From contig NZ_JANAVZ010000001.1 of the NCBI RefSeq assembly GCF_025195095.1, positions 434,001-498,000 of the forward strand: a stretch of 64,000 bases of DNA, read 5' to 3'. The position numbers and the translations under genes are program-made. The stretch's first letter is position 1, and the number at the start of each line of letters is the position of its first letter. The notes under the pieces were generated by a model. The model did no database searches and was not told the origin of the DNA. It worked only from the letters and a program-made list of their open reading frames with translations. Positions 17,004 to 26,452 of the stretch are shown here, in pieces. This stretch comes from Paracoccus maritimus (GTDB taxonomy: Bacteria; Pseudomonadota; Alphaproteobacteria; Rhodobacterales; Rhodobacteraceae).

Positions 17004-19223
17004 TCACCGCAAGTCGCGGTGACGTTCCGTTACGGTGGCAATGTCGGGCCCATCGGGCGTCATGTCGATGGCGACGGCACCTGTCTTGCGCAGGTGGCGC
17101 AGGTCGAAGATCAGGCATGACGCGGGGGTGCCAGTCGGGGGCAAAGCCTCGTTGACGACGACGATATGACGTGGCTGGCATGCCGCGGCGGCACGCGCGC
17201 CTGACCCTTTGCCGGTGAAATGCAGGATCTGCCAGCCATGCGGCAAATCGGCCCGGCGGTCTCGTGCGTCGCCCGACCACGCCGGTCTGGCGGCAGCGGC
17301 GGCCTGCGTTGCCGTATCGCCATCCTCAAGCAGCCAGGAACTGACCACGAAGGCGCCACCGGCGGGTTTCGATATCGCGCGCCCTTGCGCGGTCATCAGG
17401 CCGACCGCCTCGCCTTCGGGTGCGATCAGGATGCTAGGTCGCGATGCGGACAGCCACAATGCCAGCGCAGCGCCCAGCATGGCCAGACCGGCGGCGAATC
17501 CCGCCGTCATGGGGGAAAGACGGTGATGCCCGCTGCCCGGTCGCCAGCACAGCACTGCCAGCACGGCGCCGAAACCGATCAGCGGCAGGACAGGCGCAGG
17601 CGGCAAGGCGATCGCGCTGACTGCGCCGTCCAGCCCCGCGACGAATTCGGCCACGCGCAGCATCCAGTCCGTGCCAACGCCCATCACCCACAATGCCGGC
17701 CCGGCCAGTCCGATGGGGGCAAGAACCGCGCCGATCACCCCCGCCGGCATGACAAGCGTGCCCATCACCGGAACGGCCAGAAGATTCGCCAGAAGCCCGT
17801 ATTGGGCCATCCGGTTGAAATGCGCCGCGGCAATCGGCGACGTCGCCATCGCCGCCACGAAAGACGAGATCAGCAGCATCATGACCGGCCGCAGCCAGAA
17901 CGGCAGATGCGGAGAGATCCGCGACCAAGGACCATAGGTCAGGATCAGCGCGACCGTGGCGGCAAAGCTCATCTGGAAACCGGGCGATGTCAAAGCCTCG
18001 GGGCTGTAGATCAGGATGATCGTCGCCGCCAGCGCCACCGTCCTCAGCGATATCGCCCGGCGGTCGGCAAGGATCGCGCACAGCATCACCGCCACCATGA
18101 CAAAGGCACGCTCGGTCGCGACACCGCCGCCCGACAGCCACAGATAGCCCGCAGCCGCCGCCAGCGCACCGAACGCGGCCAGTTTGTGCACCGCCTGGGG
18201 CAGCGGGGCGCCCAGCCCCTGCGCCAGCACAAGCGCCAGCCGCAATGCGGCATAGACAAAGCCCGCCAGCATGCTCATGTGCAGGCCCGAGATCGAAATG
18301 ATGTGATACAGGTTCGACGCGCGCATCGTCTCGTTCGTGGCTTCCTCGATGCCAGATCGGTCGCCGGTCATCAGCGCGGCGGCCACCGCGCCGTTTTGTC
18401 CGCCGATGCGGGTCTGGATCGCGGCGCTGATCGCCATGCGCGCGCGATGCATTCCCCAGATTCCGCCCTGCGGCGGTCCGACTGCCATGATCGGGGTGCG
18501 GCTGTAGCCGACGGCACCAAGTCCTTCGAACCACGCGTGCTGGCGAAAATCGAAGCTGCCGGGCGCGGCCGGTCCCGGCGGCGGTCCCAGATGGCCGGTC
18601 AGCATGACCCGCTGACCCAGATCGGGCAGCGCATCCGCCGCCGCATCCATAAGCGACAGTCGAACCCGGCCCGGCGTGCGGTCGGGCGCCAGGTCGCGCA
18701 GCACCACGCGGTCCAGCGTTAGCCGGATCCGGTCGCGGGCCGAACGGTCGATCTGGACCAGCCGCCCCTCGATCGGTCCATAGTAGCGCCATTCCAGAAC
18801 CGGTGCCGCGACCTGAGCGGATCGCAGCCCGGCAAGGCCGATCCCGGCAGCAATCAGCGCCAGCGCCAGGCCGATCAGTCTTGCGCCATCGGCCGCCTGC
18901 CAGCCGATGCGCCCGGCCTCGGCAAGCGGAAGCGCGGCGCGCGCCAGCCCAAGCGATACGGTTGCGACCGTAGCAAGGGCCAGCCACTGGAACAGTAGGG
19001 GCCGCGCCGGCAGCACGAACCAGATCGCGATGCCGACCGCCAGGCAGACCGGGACCCACGCGAACTGTCCCGCCCGGCCTGCTGCGGCCGGGCGGGCAGG
19101 GCGGACGGCCGCTGGCTGTGCCGCGCGCTGACGGGACGGAGCAAATCCCGGCAGCGGCGTCATCGCGGCTGTCGCCGTGGTGGCTGCGGGCAGGACTGAC
19201 CTGCTGCCGGCCGGGGCGGTCAT
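17004..19223 (-). CDS. comEC: ComEC/Rec2 family DNA-uptake channel protein
   Basis: A 739-residue membrane protein with an N-terminal DUF4131-type region, then the polytopic Competence domain around [22 protein letters not shown]. It is the inner-membrane channel for transforming DNA in competent bacteria. The C-terminal part, where many ComEC proteins carry a metallo-beta-lactamase domain, has no HxHxDH motif and looks reduced. ATG 19223 follows AGAAAGGAC. No other competence gene is nearby. It is divergent from gltX. Confidence 0.9.
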   Translation of the reverse strand: MTAPAGSRSVLPAATTATAAMTPLPGFAPSRQRAAQPAAVRPARPAAAGRAGQFAWVPVCLAVGIAIWFVLPARPLLFQWLALATVATVSLGLARAALPLAEAGRIGWQAADGARLIGLALALIAAGIGLAGLRSAQVAAPVLEWRYYGPIEGRLVQIDRSARDRIRLTLDRVVLRDLAPDRTPGRVRLSLMDAAADALPDLGQRVMLTGHLGPPPGPAAPGSFDFRQHAWFEGLGAVGYSRTPIMAVGPPQGGIWGMHRARMAISAAIQTRIGGQNGAVAAALMTGDRSGIEEATNETMRASNLYHIISISGLHMSMLAGFVYAALRLALVLAQGLGAPLPQAVHKLAAFGALAAAAGYLWLSGGGVATERAFVMVAVMLCAILADRRAISLRTVALAATIILIYSPEALTSPGFQMSFAATVALILTYGPWSRISPHLPFWLRPVMMLLISSFVAAMATSPIAAAHFNRMAQYGLLANLLAVPVMGTLVMPAGVIGAVLAPIGLAGPALWVMGVGTDWMLRVAEFVAGLDGAVSAIALPPAPVLPLIGFGAVLAVLCWRPGSGHHRLSPMTAGFAAGLAMLGAALALWLSASRPSILIAPEGEAVGLMTAQGRAISKPAGGAFVVSSWLLEDGDTATQAAAAARPAWSGDARDRRADLPHGWQILHFTGKGSGARAAAACQPRHIVVVNEALPPTGTPASCLIFDLRHLRKTGAVAIDMTPDGPDIATVTERHRDLR

Positions 19224-19338
19224 TCTTGTCCTTTCTGAGGGGCTTCTCTATCTCTACGTCACGACCATGGCACGACCTGCTTACCAAAGCGTTAACGCGG
19301 TTCTGCCCGACCCGGAATTCGCGACCAGGAAGGCCCGC

Positions 19339-20736
19339 ATGAACGACCAAGCCCAGATCGTCACCCGCTTTGCCCCGTCACCCACCGGATACCTGCATAT
19401 CGGCGGGGCGCGGACGGCGCTGTTCAACTGGCTGTATGCGCGTGGCCGGGGCGGGAAGTTCCTGCTGCGGATCGAAGATACAGATCGCGCGCGCTCGACC
19501 GCCGAGGCGACGTCGGCGATCCTGAAGGGGCTGGAATGGCTGGGGCTGGACTGGGATGACGAGCCGCTCAGCCAGTTCGCGCGCAAGGAACGCCACGCCG
19601 AGGTGGCCCGCGAGATGCTGGCGGCGGGCGCGGCGTACAAGTGCTTTTCGACGACCGAGGAAATCGCGGCTTGGCGCGAGGCGCATCCCCGCGAGCCGTT
19701 CAAAAGCCCGTGGCGTGACGCGACTGAGCTGCCCGACACGCCCTTTGCGATCCGGCTTAAGGCACCCCGCAGCGGCGAGACGGTGATCGAGGATGCGGTG
19801 CAGGGTCAGGTCCGGGTCGCAAATGATCAGCTGGACGATATGGTCCTGCTGCGCAGCGACGGCACGCCGACCTACATGCTGGCGGTGGTGGTGGACGATC
19901 ACGATATGGGCGTGACCCATGTGATCCGTGGCGACGACCACCTGACCAACACAGCCCGGCAGATCCAGATCTATGACGCGATGGGCTGGCCGCGCCCGGT
20001 CTTTGCCCATATCCCGCTGATCCACGGCGAAGACGGCAAGAAACTGTCCAAGCGGCACGGAGCGGTCGGGCTGCACGAATTCGCGGCGCTGGGATATCCC
20101 GCCGCCGCCATGCGCAACTATCTGGCACGGCTTGGCTGGAGCCATGGCGACGACGAGTTGTTCGACGATGCCCAGGCCCGCGAGTGGTTCGATCTGTCAG
20201 GGATTGGGCGCGCGCCTGCCCGTCTTGATTTCAAGAAGCTGGAACATGTCAGCGGACATCATATCGGCCTGATGGACGACGCCGCCTTGCTGGCCGCGCT
20301 GGAACTGTACCTCTCCGAAACGGATGGTCAGCCTCTTTCCGCCACGCAGAAACAACGGCTTGTGCCGGCGCTGCCGGCATTGAAGGAAAAGGCCCGGACC
20401 CTGCCGCAACTGCTGGATCAGGCGCGATTTGCACTGGTCGAACGACCCGTCGATGTGGACGAGAAGGCGGCGAAAAATCTGGACACGGTATCCCGTGGTA
20501 TGCTGAAATCATTGACTGCCGCGGTGCAGCATGCTAGCTGGACGCGAGACGAGCTGGAGCAGGCGGCCAAGCAGGTCGCCGAGGAGAACGGCGTCGGGTT
20601 GGGCAAGCTTGCGGGGCCCCTGCGCGCCGCTCTGGCCGGGCGCACCGCGACCCCCAGCGTGTTCGACATGATGACGGCGCTAGGCCGCGAGGAATCGCTG
20701 GCCCGGCTTCAGGACCAGACGGAATTGGCAGGCTGA
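19339..20736 (+). CDS. gltX: glutamyl-tRNA synthetase
   Basis: A 465-residue class I synthetase that charges tRNA-Glu (and possibly tRNA-Gln, if GatCAB is used). The HIGH-type motif is in [15 protein letters not shown] and the KMSKS-type motif is [11 protein letters not shown] 19339 ([11 protein letters not shown]) follows AGGAAGG and fits the family start; upstream extension is unsupported. A short GC hairpin (GGCAGGC/GCCTGCC) spans the stop but lacks a T-run, so read-through into gltA is possible. Confidence 0.97.
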   Translation: MNDQAQIVTRFAPSPTGYLHIGGARTALFNWLYARGRGGKFLLRIEDTDRARSTAEATSAILKGLEWLGLDWDDEPLSQFARKERHAEVAREMLAAGAAYKCFSTTEEIAAWREAHPREPFKSPWRDATELPDTPFAIRLKAPRSGETVIEDAVQGQVRVANDQLDDMVLLRSDGTPTYMLAVVVDDHDMGVTHVIRGDDHLTNTARQIQIYDAMGWPRPVFAHIPLIHGEDGKKLSKRHGAVGLHEFAALGYPAAAMRNYLARLGWSHGDDELFDDAQAREWFDLSGIGRAPARLDFKKLEHVSGHHIGLMDDAALLAALELYLSETDGQPLSATQKQRLVPALPALKEKARTLPQLLDQARFALVERPVDVDEKAAKNLDTVSRGMLKSLTAAVQHASWTRDELEQAAKQVAEENGVGLGKLAGPLRAALAGRTATPSVFDMMTALGREESLARLQDQTELAG

Positions 20737-20814
20737 GGCCTGCCGTCACATGCCAGGGTCGTTCCCAAGCATTTCCTTGTGATCGACCCGGCTCAGCCGG
20801 AAAGGACGTTTTGG

Positions 20815-22107
20815 ATGGCCGATAACAAGACCGCCAAGTTGCTAGTCGGAGATGCCGAGTTCGGGCTGCCGATCCTCAGCCCGACTGCCGGGCCGGATGT
20901 TCTGGACATTCGCAAGCTGTATGGGCAGGCGGGTGTGTTTACCTATGATCCGGGCTTCACCTCGACAGCCAGCTGCGATTCGACGATCACCTATATCGAT
21001 GGTGACAAGGGCGAGTTGTGGTATCGCGGGTATCCGATCGAACAGCTGGCCGACAAGTCGCACTATCTGGAAGTCTGTTATCTGCTGCTGTACGGTGAGC
21101 TTCCCTCGGCCGAGCAACTGACCGATTTCGAAGGCCGTGTGACCCGCCACACGATGGTGCATGAACAGATGCACAATTTCTTCCGTGGCTTCCGTCGGGA
21201 TGCGCATCCGATGGCGACCATGGTCGGTGTCGTGGGCGCCATGTCGGCCTTCTATCACGATTCGACGGATATCGGTGATCCGTGGCAGCGCGAGGTTGCC
21301 TCGATCCGCCTGATCGCCAAGCTGCCCACCATCGCCGCGATGGCCTATAAGTACTCGATCGGTCAGCCCTTCGTGTATCCCGACAACGAACTGGATTACG
21401 CGTCGAATTTTCTGAACATGTGCTTCTCGGTCCCGGCTGAGAAATACAAGGTCGATCCGGCGCTGGCCAAGGCGATGGACCGCATCTTTACCCTGCATGC
21501 GGATCACGAACAGAACGCCTCGACCTCGACCGTGCGTCTGGCGGGATCGTCGGGGGCGAACCCGTTCGCCTGCATCGCGGCGGGCATCGCCTGTCTGTGG
21601 GGGCCGGCGCATGGCGGCGCCAATCAGGCATGTCTGGAAATGCTGCGTCAGATCGGCAGCGTGGAAAACATCCCCGAATATATCGCCCGCGCCAAGGACA
21701 AGGACGATCCCTTCCGCCTGATGGGCTTTGGACACCGTGTCTACAAGAACTTCGACCCGCGGGCGAAGGTGATGAAGGAATCGGCGGACGAGGTTCTGGA
21801 TCTGCTTGGGATCCATGACAACCCCACGCTGCAGGTCGCCAAGGAGCTGGAAAAGATCGCGCTCGAGGACGAATATTTCGTCTCGAAGAAGCTGTATCCG
21901 AATGTCGACTTCTACTCGGGCATCATCCTGGAAGCGATGGGGTTTCCGACCTCGATGTTCACGCCGATCTTCGCGCTGTCCCGCACGGTGGGCTGGATTG
22001 CACAGTGGAAAGAGATGATCAGCGATCCGCAGAACAAGATCGGTCGTCCGCGCCAGCTTTATGTCGGGTCGGACAAGCGCGATTATGTGGATGTCAGCGC
22101 GCGCTGA
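20815..22107 (+). CDS. gltA: citrate synthase
   Basis: A 430-residue type II citrate synthase, first enzyme of the TCA cycle, condensing acetyl-CoA and oxaloacetate. Active-site segments are visible: [44 protein letters not shown] and [11 protein letters not shown] 20815 follows GGAAAGGACG; an upstream ATT/ATG-like extension is not supported. It ends at a strong bidirectional terminator shared with the minus-strand gene beyond. Confidence 0.98.
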   Translation: MADNKTAKLLVGDAEFGLPILSPTAGPDVLDIRKLYGQAGVFTYDPGFTSTASCDSTITYIDGDKGELWYRGYPIEQLADKSHYLEVCYLLLYGELPSAEQLTDFEGRVTRHTMVHEQMHNFFRGFRRDAHPMATMVGVVGAMSAFYHDSTDIGDPWQREVASIRLIAKLPTIAAMAYKYSIGQPFVYPDNELDYASNFLNMCFSVPAEKYKVDPALAKAMDRIFTLHADHEQNASTSTVRLAGSSGANPFACIAAGIACLWGPAHGGANQACLEMLRQIGSVENIPEYIARAKDKDDPFRLMGFGHRVYKNFDPRAKVMKESADEVLDLLGIHDNPTLQVAKELEKIALEDEYFVSKKLYPNVDFYSGIILEAMGFPTSMFTPIFALSRTVGWIAQWKEMISDPQNKIGRPRQLYVGSDKRDYVDVSAR

Positions 22108-22130
22108 ACCTGATGTCTCAAATGCTGATG

Positions 22131-22158
22131 CAAAAGGGGGCCGTATGGCCCCCTTTTG
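22131..22158. terminator. bidirectional intrinsic terminator after gltA
   Basis: CAAAAGGGGGCC pairs perfectly with GGCCCCCTTTTG around a GTAT loop. The run of T (then GTTTT) serves gltA, and the A-run serves the convergent gene ending at 22184. Confidence 0.92.
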
Positions 22159-22183
22159 TTTTCGCGCCCTGGGGGGCTTTCGG

Positions 22184-22957
22184 TCAGTCCTGCGCCGCGA
22201 TCGCGGCGGCGGCGGCGCGTGCCGCGGCATTGACCGCAACCACCAGCGGCACCTCGAAGTCGGGTTGCAGCCGCAATGCAGAGGCGGACAGGGGGCCGCC
22301 GCCCATGATGACGGCTTGGGCATTGTCCTGTTCGACCGCAACCTGAAACACCTTGGCAAGGGCCGCGTCCAGTTTCTCGGGCGACTGCACCAGTTCGTTG
22401 GGATCGCCCTCGGTTACGCGGGTCCCGCGGTACTGTGCTTCATAGCCAAGCGAGGCAGCCTTCTGCCGGAATGATTCGATCAGGTCTTCGTTCGGGGTGA
22501 CGGTGACGATCGAAAAATCGCGACCGTCACGGGCGGCTTCGTGAAAGACTTCTTCGCCGATCCCGAAGACCGGTAGATCAACCGCATTGCGCAACTCTTC
22601 TAGGCCGGGATCGCTGAAGGCGGCGACGATGATCGCGCCGATGGCAGGATCCTCGGCAGCCGCCTGACCGATCGCCACGACGCCAGACACCGCGTCGATC
22701 ATGTCCTGCGGCGTGGTCAGCAGGGCCGGAGCCTGGCTGTTGCTTTTGCCCAGAACAGTGACATCTTCGCCCGCGGCTTCGGCTGCAAGTTCGGTCATCG
22801 ACTGTGTCGCGGTCTGGTTCGAGTTCGGGTTGATCAGCAGGATCGTGTTGCCCTTGGTCTCGGCAAGGACGGCGCTGCCCATCAAGGCGGTGAACAGTCC
22901 AAGCGCGGGCAGCAGGCGTTGGATCGGGCGGAGGGTCGAGAAGGGGAATGAAGGCAT
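22184..22957 (-). CDS. exported Asp/Glu/hydantoin racemase-fold protein, catalytic cysteines replaced
   Basis: 257 residues with a signal peptide (MPSFPFSTLRP... to SAVLAE). The mature part follows the hydantoin/allantoin racemase pattern: ILLINPNSN at its start, IVAAFSDPGLEEL in the middle and VIMGGGPLSASA near the end. In active family members the second and third motifs usually contain cysteines (ACFxDPGL, GCAGM); here they read A and G. It is therefore either a binding protein or an enzyme with another chemistry. ATG 22957 follows AGAGGAAC. A large palindrome lies 39 bases upstream. Confidence 0.8.
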   Translation of the reverse strand: MPSFPFSTLRPIQRLLPALGLFTALMGSAVLAETKGNTILLINPNSNQTATQSMTELAAEAAGEDVTVLGKSNSQAPALLTTPQDMIDAVSGVVAIGQAAAEDPAIGAIIVAAFSDPGLEELRNAVDLPVFGIGEEVFHEAARDGRDFSIVTVTPNEDLIESFRQKAASLGYEAQYRGTRVTEGDPNELVQSPEKLDAALAKVFQVAVEQDNAQAVIMGGGPLSASALRLQPDFEVPLVVAVNAAARAAAAAIAAQD

Positions 22958-22995
22958 GGATGTTCCTCTGTTGGCTGTCGTGTCCGGAATGGCCA

Positions 22996-23030
22996 CTTTT
23001 ATTGTTAACAATTAATGTTAACAATAAAAG
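22996..23030. promoter_or_regulatory. 35-bp perfect palindrome, likely operator
   Basis: The arms CTTTTATTGTTAACA and TGTTAACAATAAAAG are exact reverse complements around ATTAA. Each arm contains its own GTTAAC-centred sub-palindrome (23004-23009 and 23017-23022), 13 bases apart centre to centre. It lies between divergent promoters and is strikingly AT-rich for this genome. It looks like a tandem binding site for a dimeric regulator, perhaps of the GntR class (inference). No regulator gene is adjacent. Confidence 0.75.
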
Positions 23031-23124
23031 CGTTGGCTGAACAGAACTTTGTCAGACGGCGAAAACCGCAGGATCCGCGTTGTAGTATCTTGTGCAGTCC
23101 GAAGTCGGATGGCATGGACCCGGC

Positions 23125-23793
23125 ATGAACAATGATCGTGATCTTGGCTCGGGAAACCGGCTGGCGCTGGTCACCGGCGCATCTCGTGGCCTCGGAGCGG
23201 CACTGGCCGAGGCATTGGCTGCGCGCGGCTATCATGTGCTGGCGGTGGCGCGAACCGTCGGCGGGCTTGAAGAGCTGGACGATCGCATCCGGGCCGCGGG
23301 CGGGACGGCCACGCTGGCGCCGATGGATGCGTCCGATGCGGCGGCCATGCAGCAACTGGCCGAGGCGGTCGCCGGACGCTGGGGCGGGCTGGACCTGTGG
23401 GCGCATACGGCGATCCATGCCGCCCCGCTGTCGCCGGCGCCGCATATCGACGGAAAGGATTGGGCGAAATCGCTGCTGGTGAATGTCGAGATCGTGCGCG
23501 GTCTGATCGCGCTGCTTGAGCCGCTTCTGCGGGCGCGCAACGGCACGGCGATGTTCTTTGACGATTCGCGCGCGGGGCAGAAGTTCTTCGGCGCCTATGG
23601 CGCGACCAAGGCGGCGCAGATCGCGCTGGCGCGAAGCTGGCAGGCCGAAACGGTCAGGACCGGCCCGCGCGTGCTGATCGCCGAACCTAGACCGATGCCA
23701 ACTGCCGTTCGGGCACGCTTCTTCCCGGGTGAGGATCGCGCTGCGCTGACGCCCTGCAAGGACGAAGCCGCGCGCATCCTGGCGGCGCTGTAA
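23125..23793 (+). CDS. short-chain dehydrogenase/reductase
   Basis: A 222-residue SDR. The cofactor motif TGASRGLG is at about residues 18-25, the catalytic Y/K is in GAYGATKAA, and the catalytic serine is probably in FDDSRAGQ. The usual NAG motif after beta-4 is replaced by AHTAIHAA. A 222-residue length is on the short side for the family. ATG 23125 (MNNDRDL) is chosen because the Rossmann fold starts 14 residues later. The substrate is unknown. It may share the palindromic operator with the divergent gene. Confidence 0.88.
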   Translation: MNNDRDLGSGNRLALVTGASRGLGAALAEALAARGYHVLAVARTVGGLEELDDRIRAAGGTATLAPMDASDAAAMQQLAEAVAGRWGGLDLWAHTAIHAAPLSPAPHIDGKDWAKSLLVNVEIVRGLIALLEPLLRARNGTAMFFDDSRAGQKFFGAYGATKAAQIALARSWQAETVRTGPRVLIAEPRPMPTAVRARFFPGEDRAALTPCKDEAARILAAL

Positions 23794-23795
23794 GG

Positions 23796-23816
23796 GACCG
23801 GGCCCAAGGCCCGGTC
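23796..23816 (+). terminator. probable terminator hairpin after the SDR gene
   Basis: GACCGGGCC pairs perfectly with GGCCCGGTC around CAA, starting 3 bases after the stop codon. Only ATT follows, so it is weak as a factor-independent terminator. A second hairpin (CTGGGGG/CCCCCAG, 23834-23855) stands between it and the convergent pepP end. Confidence 0.5.
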
Positions 23817-23892
23817 ATTGCGTCCCGCGATGGCTGGGGGGTTTGCATCCCCCAGACCCCCTGCCGATCCGGTCGTCACAGGGCCAGCGCGG

Positions 23893-25692
23893 TCAGCCGA
23901 TCGGCGATGTCGCCCTGAAAAGCCAGTCACGTGTCGCCGCATCGACAAGCGGCGAAATTTCGTCGCGGACCCGTGCGTGATAGGTATCGATCCACGCGGT
24001 CTCGTCCCGCGACAGCGCGGTGCGATCAACGGCCCGCATGTCGATGGGACACAGCGTCAGCGTTTCGAAGCCCAGCATGTCGCGCCCCTGCTCGGCCTCG
24101 ACTATCCTTACCACGATCAGGTTCTCGATCCGGATGCCGAACGCGCCCTCGCGGTAATAGCCGGGTTCGTTCGACAGGATCATACCCGGTTCCAGCGCGA
24201 TGTTGCTGGCGCGGCTGATCCGGACTGGGCCTTCGTGCACGCACAAGGCCGCGCCGACGCCATGACCGGTGCCGTGGTCGTAATCCAGCCCCTGCTGCCA
24301 CAGGAACTGACGTGCAAGGGCGTCGATATGGGCGCCCGCCACACCCTTGGGGAACCGGGCGCGGCAGACCGCGACCATGCCGCGCAGCACCGCTGTGTAG
24401 GGTGCGATGGTATCCAGTGAAGGCTGGCCCAGAGGCAAGGTGCGGGTTATGTCGGTGGTGCCGTCCGGATACTGGCCACCTGAATCGATCAGCAGCATCT
24501 GGCCTGTCTGCAGCCGGCGATCAGAGGCCTTGGTCACCCGGTAATGCACGATGGCACCGTTCGGGCCTGCACCCATGATCGTGTCGAAACTGATATCGAT
24601 GATCCCCTGTTCGATCCGCAGCGCTTCCAGTTTGCGAACCACGTCGATCTCGGTCAGGGTCGTCGGATCCTGTTCGTCCAGCCATGCCAGAAGGCGCACC
24701 ATCGCCGCGCCGTCTCGACGATGGGCCGCGCGCATGCCGTCCAGTTCGGCCATGGTCTTGCGGGCTTTGGGCAGGATGGCCGGGTCCGGCGCAAGGGCGA
24801 TGCCCGTTCCGGCCCGTTCCAGCAGGCGAAATGCAGCCTCGGGTGCGGTCGCGGGGTCGATGCGGACCGGGCCTTCCAGATCCAGAAGCGCCGCGGGCAA
24901 GCCTTCGGGGTGCAGGATCGCAACCTCGTCGCCCAGATGCGCCCGCAGGTCGCCATCGAACTTCGCAGGGTCGGCGAACAAGGCGACATGGCCGTCATCC
25001 GACAGGACCGCAAAGCCTTGCACGATCGGGTTCTTGGGTACATCGCTGCCCCGGATGTTGAGCAGCCATGAGATCGAGTCGGGAAGCGACAGGAACGCCG
25101 CGGCCTGACCGTCGTCGCGCAGGGACTTGGCCAGCCGGGCGCGCTTCTGCGCCGAACTCTCTCCGGCCAGTGCATCGTCATGGGCGCGGGCGGCGCCGAC
25201 TGGCGGGGCCGGACGATCGGGCCAGATCGCATCGATCGGGTTTGCATCGACGCCGATCAGTCCGACGCCGCTGCCATCAAGCCCCTGTTCCATCGCAAGG
25301 ATTTCCTTGCGGGTGTGCAGCCATGGATCAAAGCCCACCCGCCCGCCTTCGGGCAATGCCTCGCACAGCCACGCCGAAGGCCGCGTTTCGGGCCAGTTGA
25401 CGGGCGTGAAATGCGCCGTGTCGATTTGCTGACGGACCTGCACGCGATAACGACCGTCAATGAACACGCCCGCGCGGTCCCGTGTGACGATGGCGAATCC
25501 CGCGCTGCCCGTGAACCCGGTCAGCCATGCCAGCCGCGCATCGGCATCGGCGACATATTCGCCCTGATGGGCGTCGGCGCGCGGAACGATGAACGCATCC
25601 AGGTCCATGTCGCGCATGCGGTTGCGCAGATCGGCCAGACGGGCGGCGTGGTCGCCCTGTCCTGCCGGATCCTCGAAGGACTGAAAGCTCAC
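23893..25692 (-). CDS. aminopeptidase P family (M24) Xaa-Pro aminopeptidase
   Basis: A 599-residue M24 metallopeptidase with two creatinase-like N-terminal domains and a C-terminal pita-bread domain. Metal ligands are visible in LLIDSGGQYPDGTTDITR (two Asp), GTGHGVG (His), EPGYY (Glu) and IRIENLI (Glu). It releases N-terminal residues before proline. The start is GTG at 25692, overlapping the upstream stop in GTGA, so it is probably coupled to the UPF0173 gene. About 600 residues is the long form common in alphaproteobacteria. Confidence 0.93.
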   Translation of the reverse strand: MSFQSFEDPAGQGDHAARLADLRNRMRDMDLDAFIVPRADAHQGEYVADADARLAWLTGFTGSAGFAIVTRDRAGVFIDGRYRVQVRQQIDTAHFTPVNWPETRPSAWLCEALPEGGRVGFDPWLHTRKEILAMEQGLDGSGVGLIGVDANPIDAIWPDRPAPPVGAARAHDDALAGESSAQKRARLAKSLRDDGQAAAFLSLPDSISWLLNIRGSDVPKNPIVQGFAVLSDDGHVALFADPAKFDGDLRAHLGDEVAILHPEGLPAALLDLEGPVRIDPATAPEAAFRLLERAGTGIALAPDPAILPKARKTMAELDGMRAAHRRDGAAMVRLLAWLDEQDPTTLTEIDVVRKLEALRIEQGIIDISFDTIMGAGPNGAIVHYRVTKASDRRLQTGQMLLIDSGGQYPDGTTDITRTLPLGQPSLDTIAPYTAVLRGMVAVCRARFPKGVAGAHIDALARQFLWQQGLDYDHGTGHGVGAALCVHEGPVRISRASNIALEPGMILSNEPGYYREGAFGIRIENLIVVRIVEAEQGRDMLGFETLTLCPIDMRAVDRTALSRDETAWIDTYHARVRDEISPLVDAATRDWLFRATSPIG

Positions 25693-26381
25693 AACTCGAT
25701 CGCCTTCATGATCTCGGGCTCGATCACGTCGACTCCGGGCAGGCCGTCGATCAGCGCCTGCGCCGACTGTTCCAGCAGCGGGAACGTCTTGTAGTGGCAC
25801 GGGATGACGGTCTTGAAGTCGAAATACTTCCGTGCCGCGAATGCCGCGCGCCGCATGTCCATCGTGAAATGTCCACCGGCGCACAGGATGCCGATATCGG
25901 GCTGGTGATATTCGCCCATCCACGCCATGTCGGCCATGATGTCGGTATCGCCGCTGACATAGATCACGCGACCTTCCCCGGCGATCATGTATCCCGATTC
26001 GTGTCCCGCATAGATCGGGCCGTCCGCGCCATCGAGGGAACTGGAATGCGAGGCGTTGACCATGGTCACCTTGGCGCCGCCCAGATCGACCGTGCCGCCC
26101 TTGTTGAAGCCGACGCCGTCGATCCCCTGATGGTTGCCCCAGCTGTTGATCAGGTCGTAGATCCCGGCGACGGGGATCTTCAGTTCCTTGGCGATGGACA
26201 GCGTGTCGCCCGAATGATCGCCGTGGCCATGCGTCAGCAGGATATGCGTCGCGCCGCCGATCGCGTCCTGACGCCTGTCTTCGGGAAAGACGGGATTACC
26301 GGACAGCCACGGGTCGATCAGGATCACCGCGTTCTCGATTTCCAGGCGAAAGCCGGAATGTCCAAGCCAGGTCAGTTTCAT
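25689..26381 (-). CDS. UPF0173 metal-dependent hydrolase (metallo-beta-lactamase fold)
   Basis: 230 residues with the metal-binding THGHGDHSGD motif at about residues 50-59 and further ligands in NASHSSS and VSGDTDI. The N-terminal MKLTWLGHSGFRLE is typical of UPF0173. The substrate of this family is not established. ATG 26381 follows a strong TAGGAGG. It is the first gene of a two-gene unit with aminopeptidase P, overlapping it by 4 bases. Confidence 0.93.
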   Translation of the reverse strand: MKLTWLGHSGFRLEIENAVILIDPWLSGNPVFPEDRRQDAIGGATHILLTHGHGDHSGDTLSIAKELKIPVAGIYDLINSWGNHQGIDGVGFNKGGTVDLGGAKVTMVNASHSSSLDGADGPIYAGHESGYMIAGEGRVIYVSGDTDIMADMAWMGEYHQPDIGILCAGGHFTMDMRRAAFAARKYFDFKTVIPCHYKTFPLLEQSAQALIDGLPGVDVIEPEIMKAIEL

Positions 26382-26452
26382 CGCTGCCTCCTATCGGATG
26401 TCGCGGCCAGCCTAGCGGTGCGTCGCGGCGCTGACCAGATGCCGGATCGCGC

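Noticed and set aside
20727..20744. GGCAGGC/GCCTGCC hairpin at the gltX stop as a terminator
   Set aside because: No T-run follows; it includes the stop codon and could be chance in GC-rich DNA.
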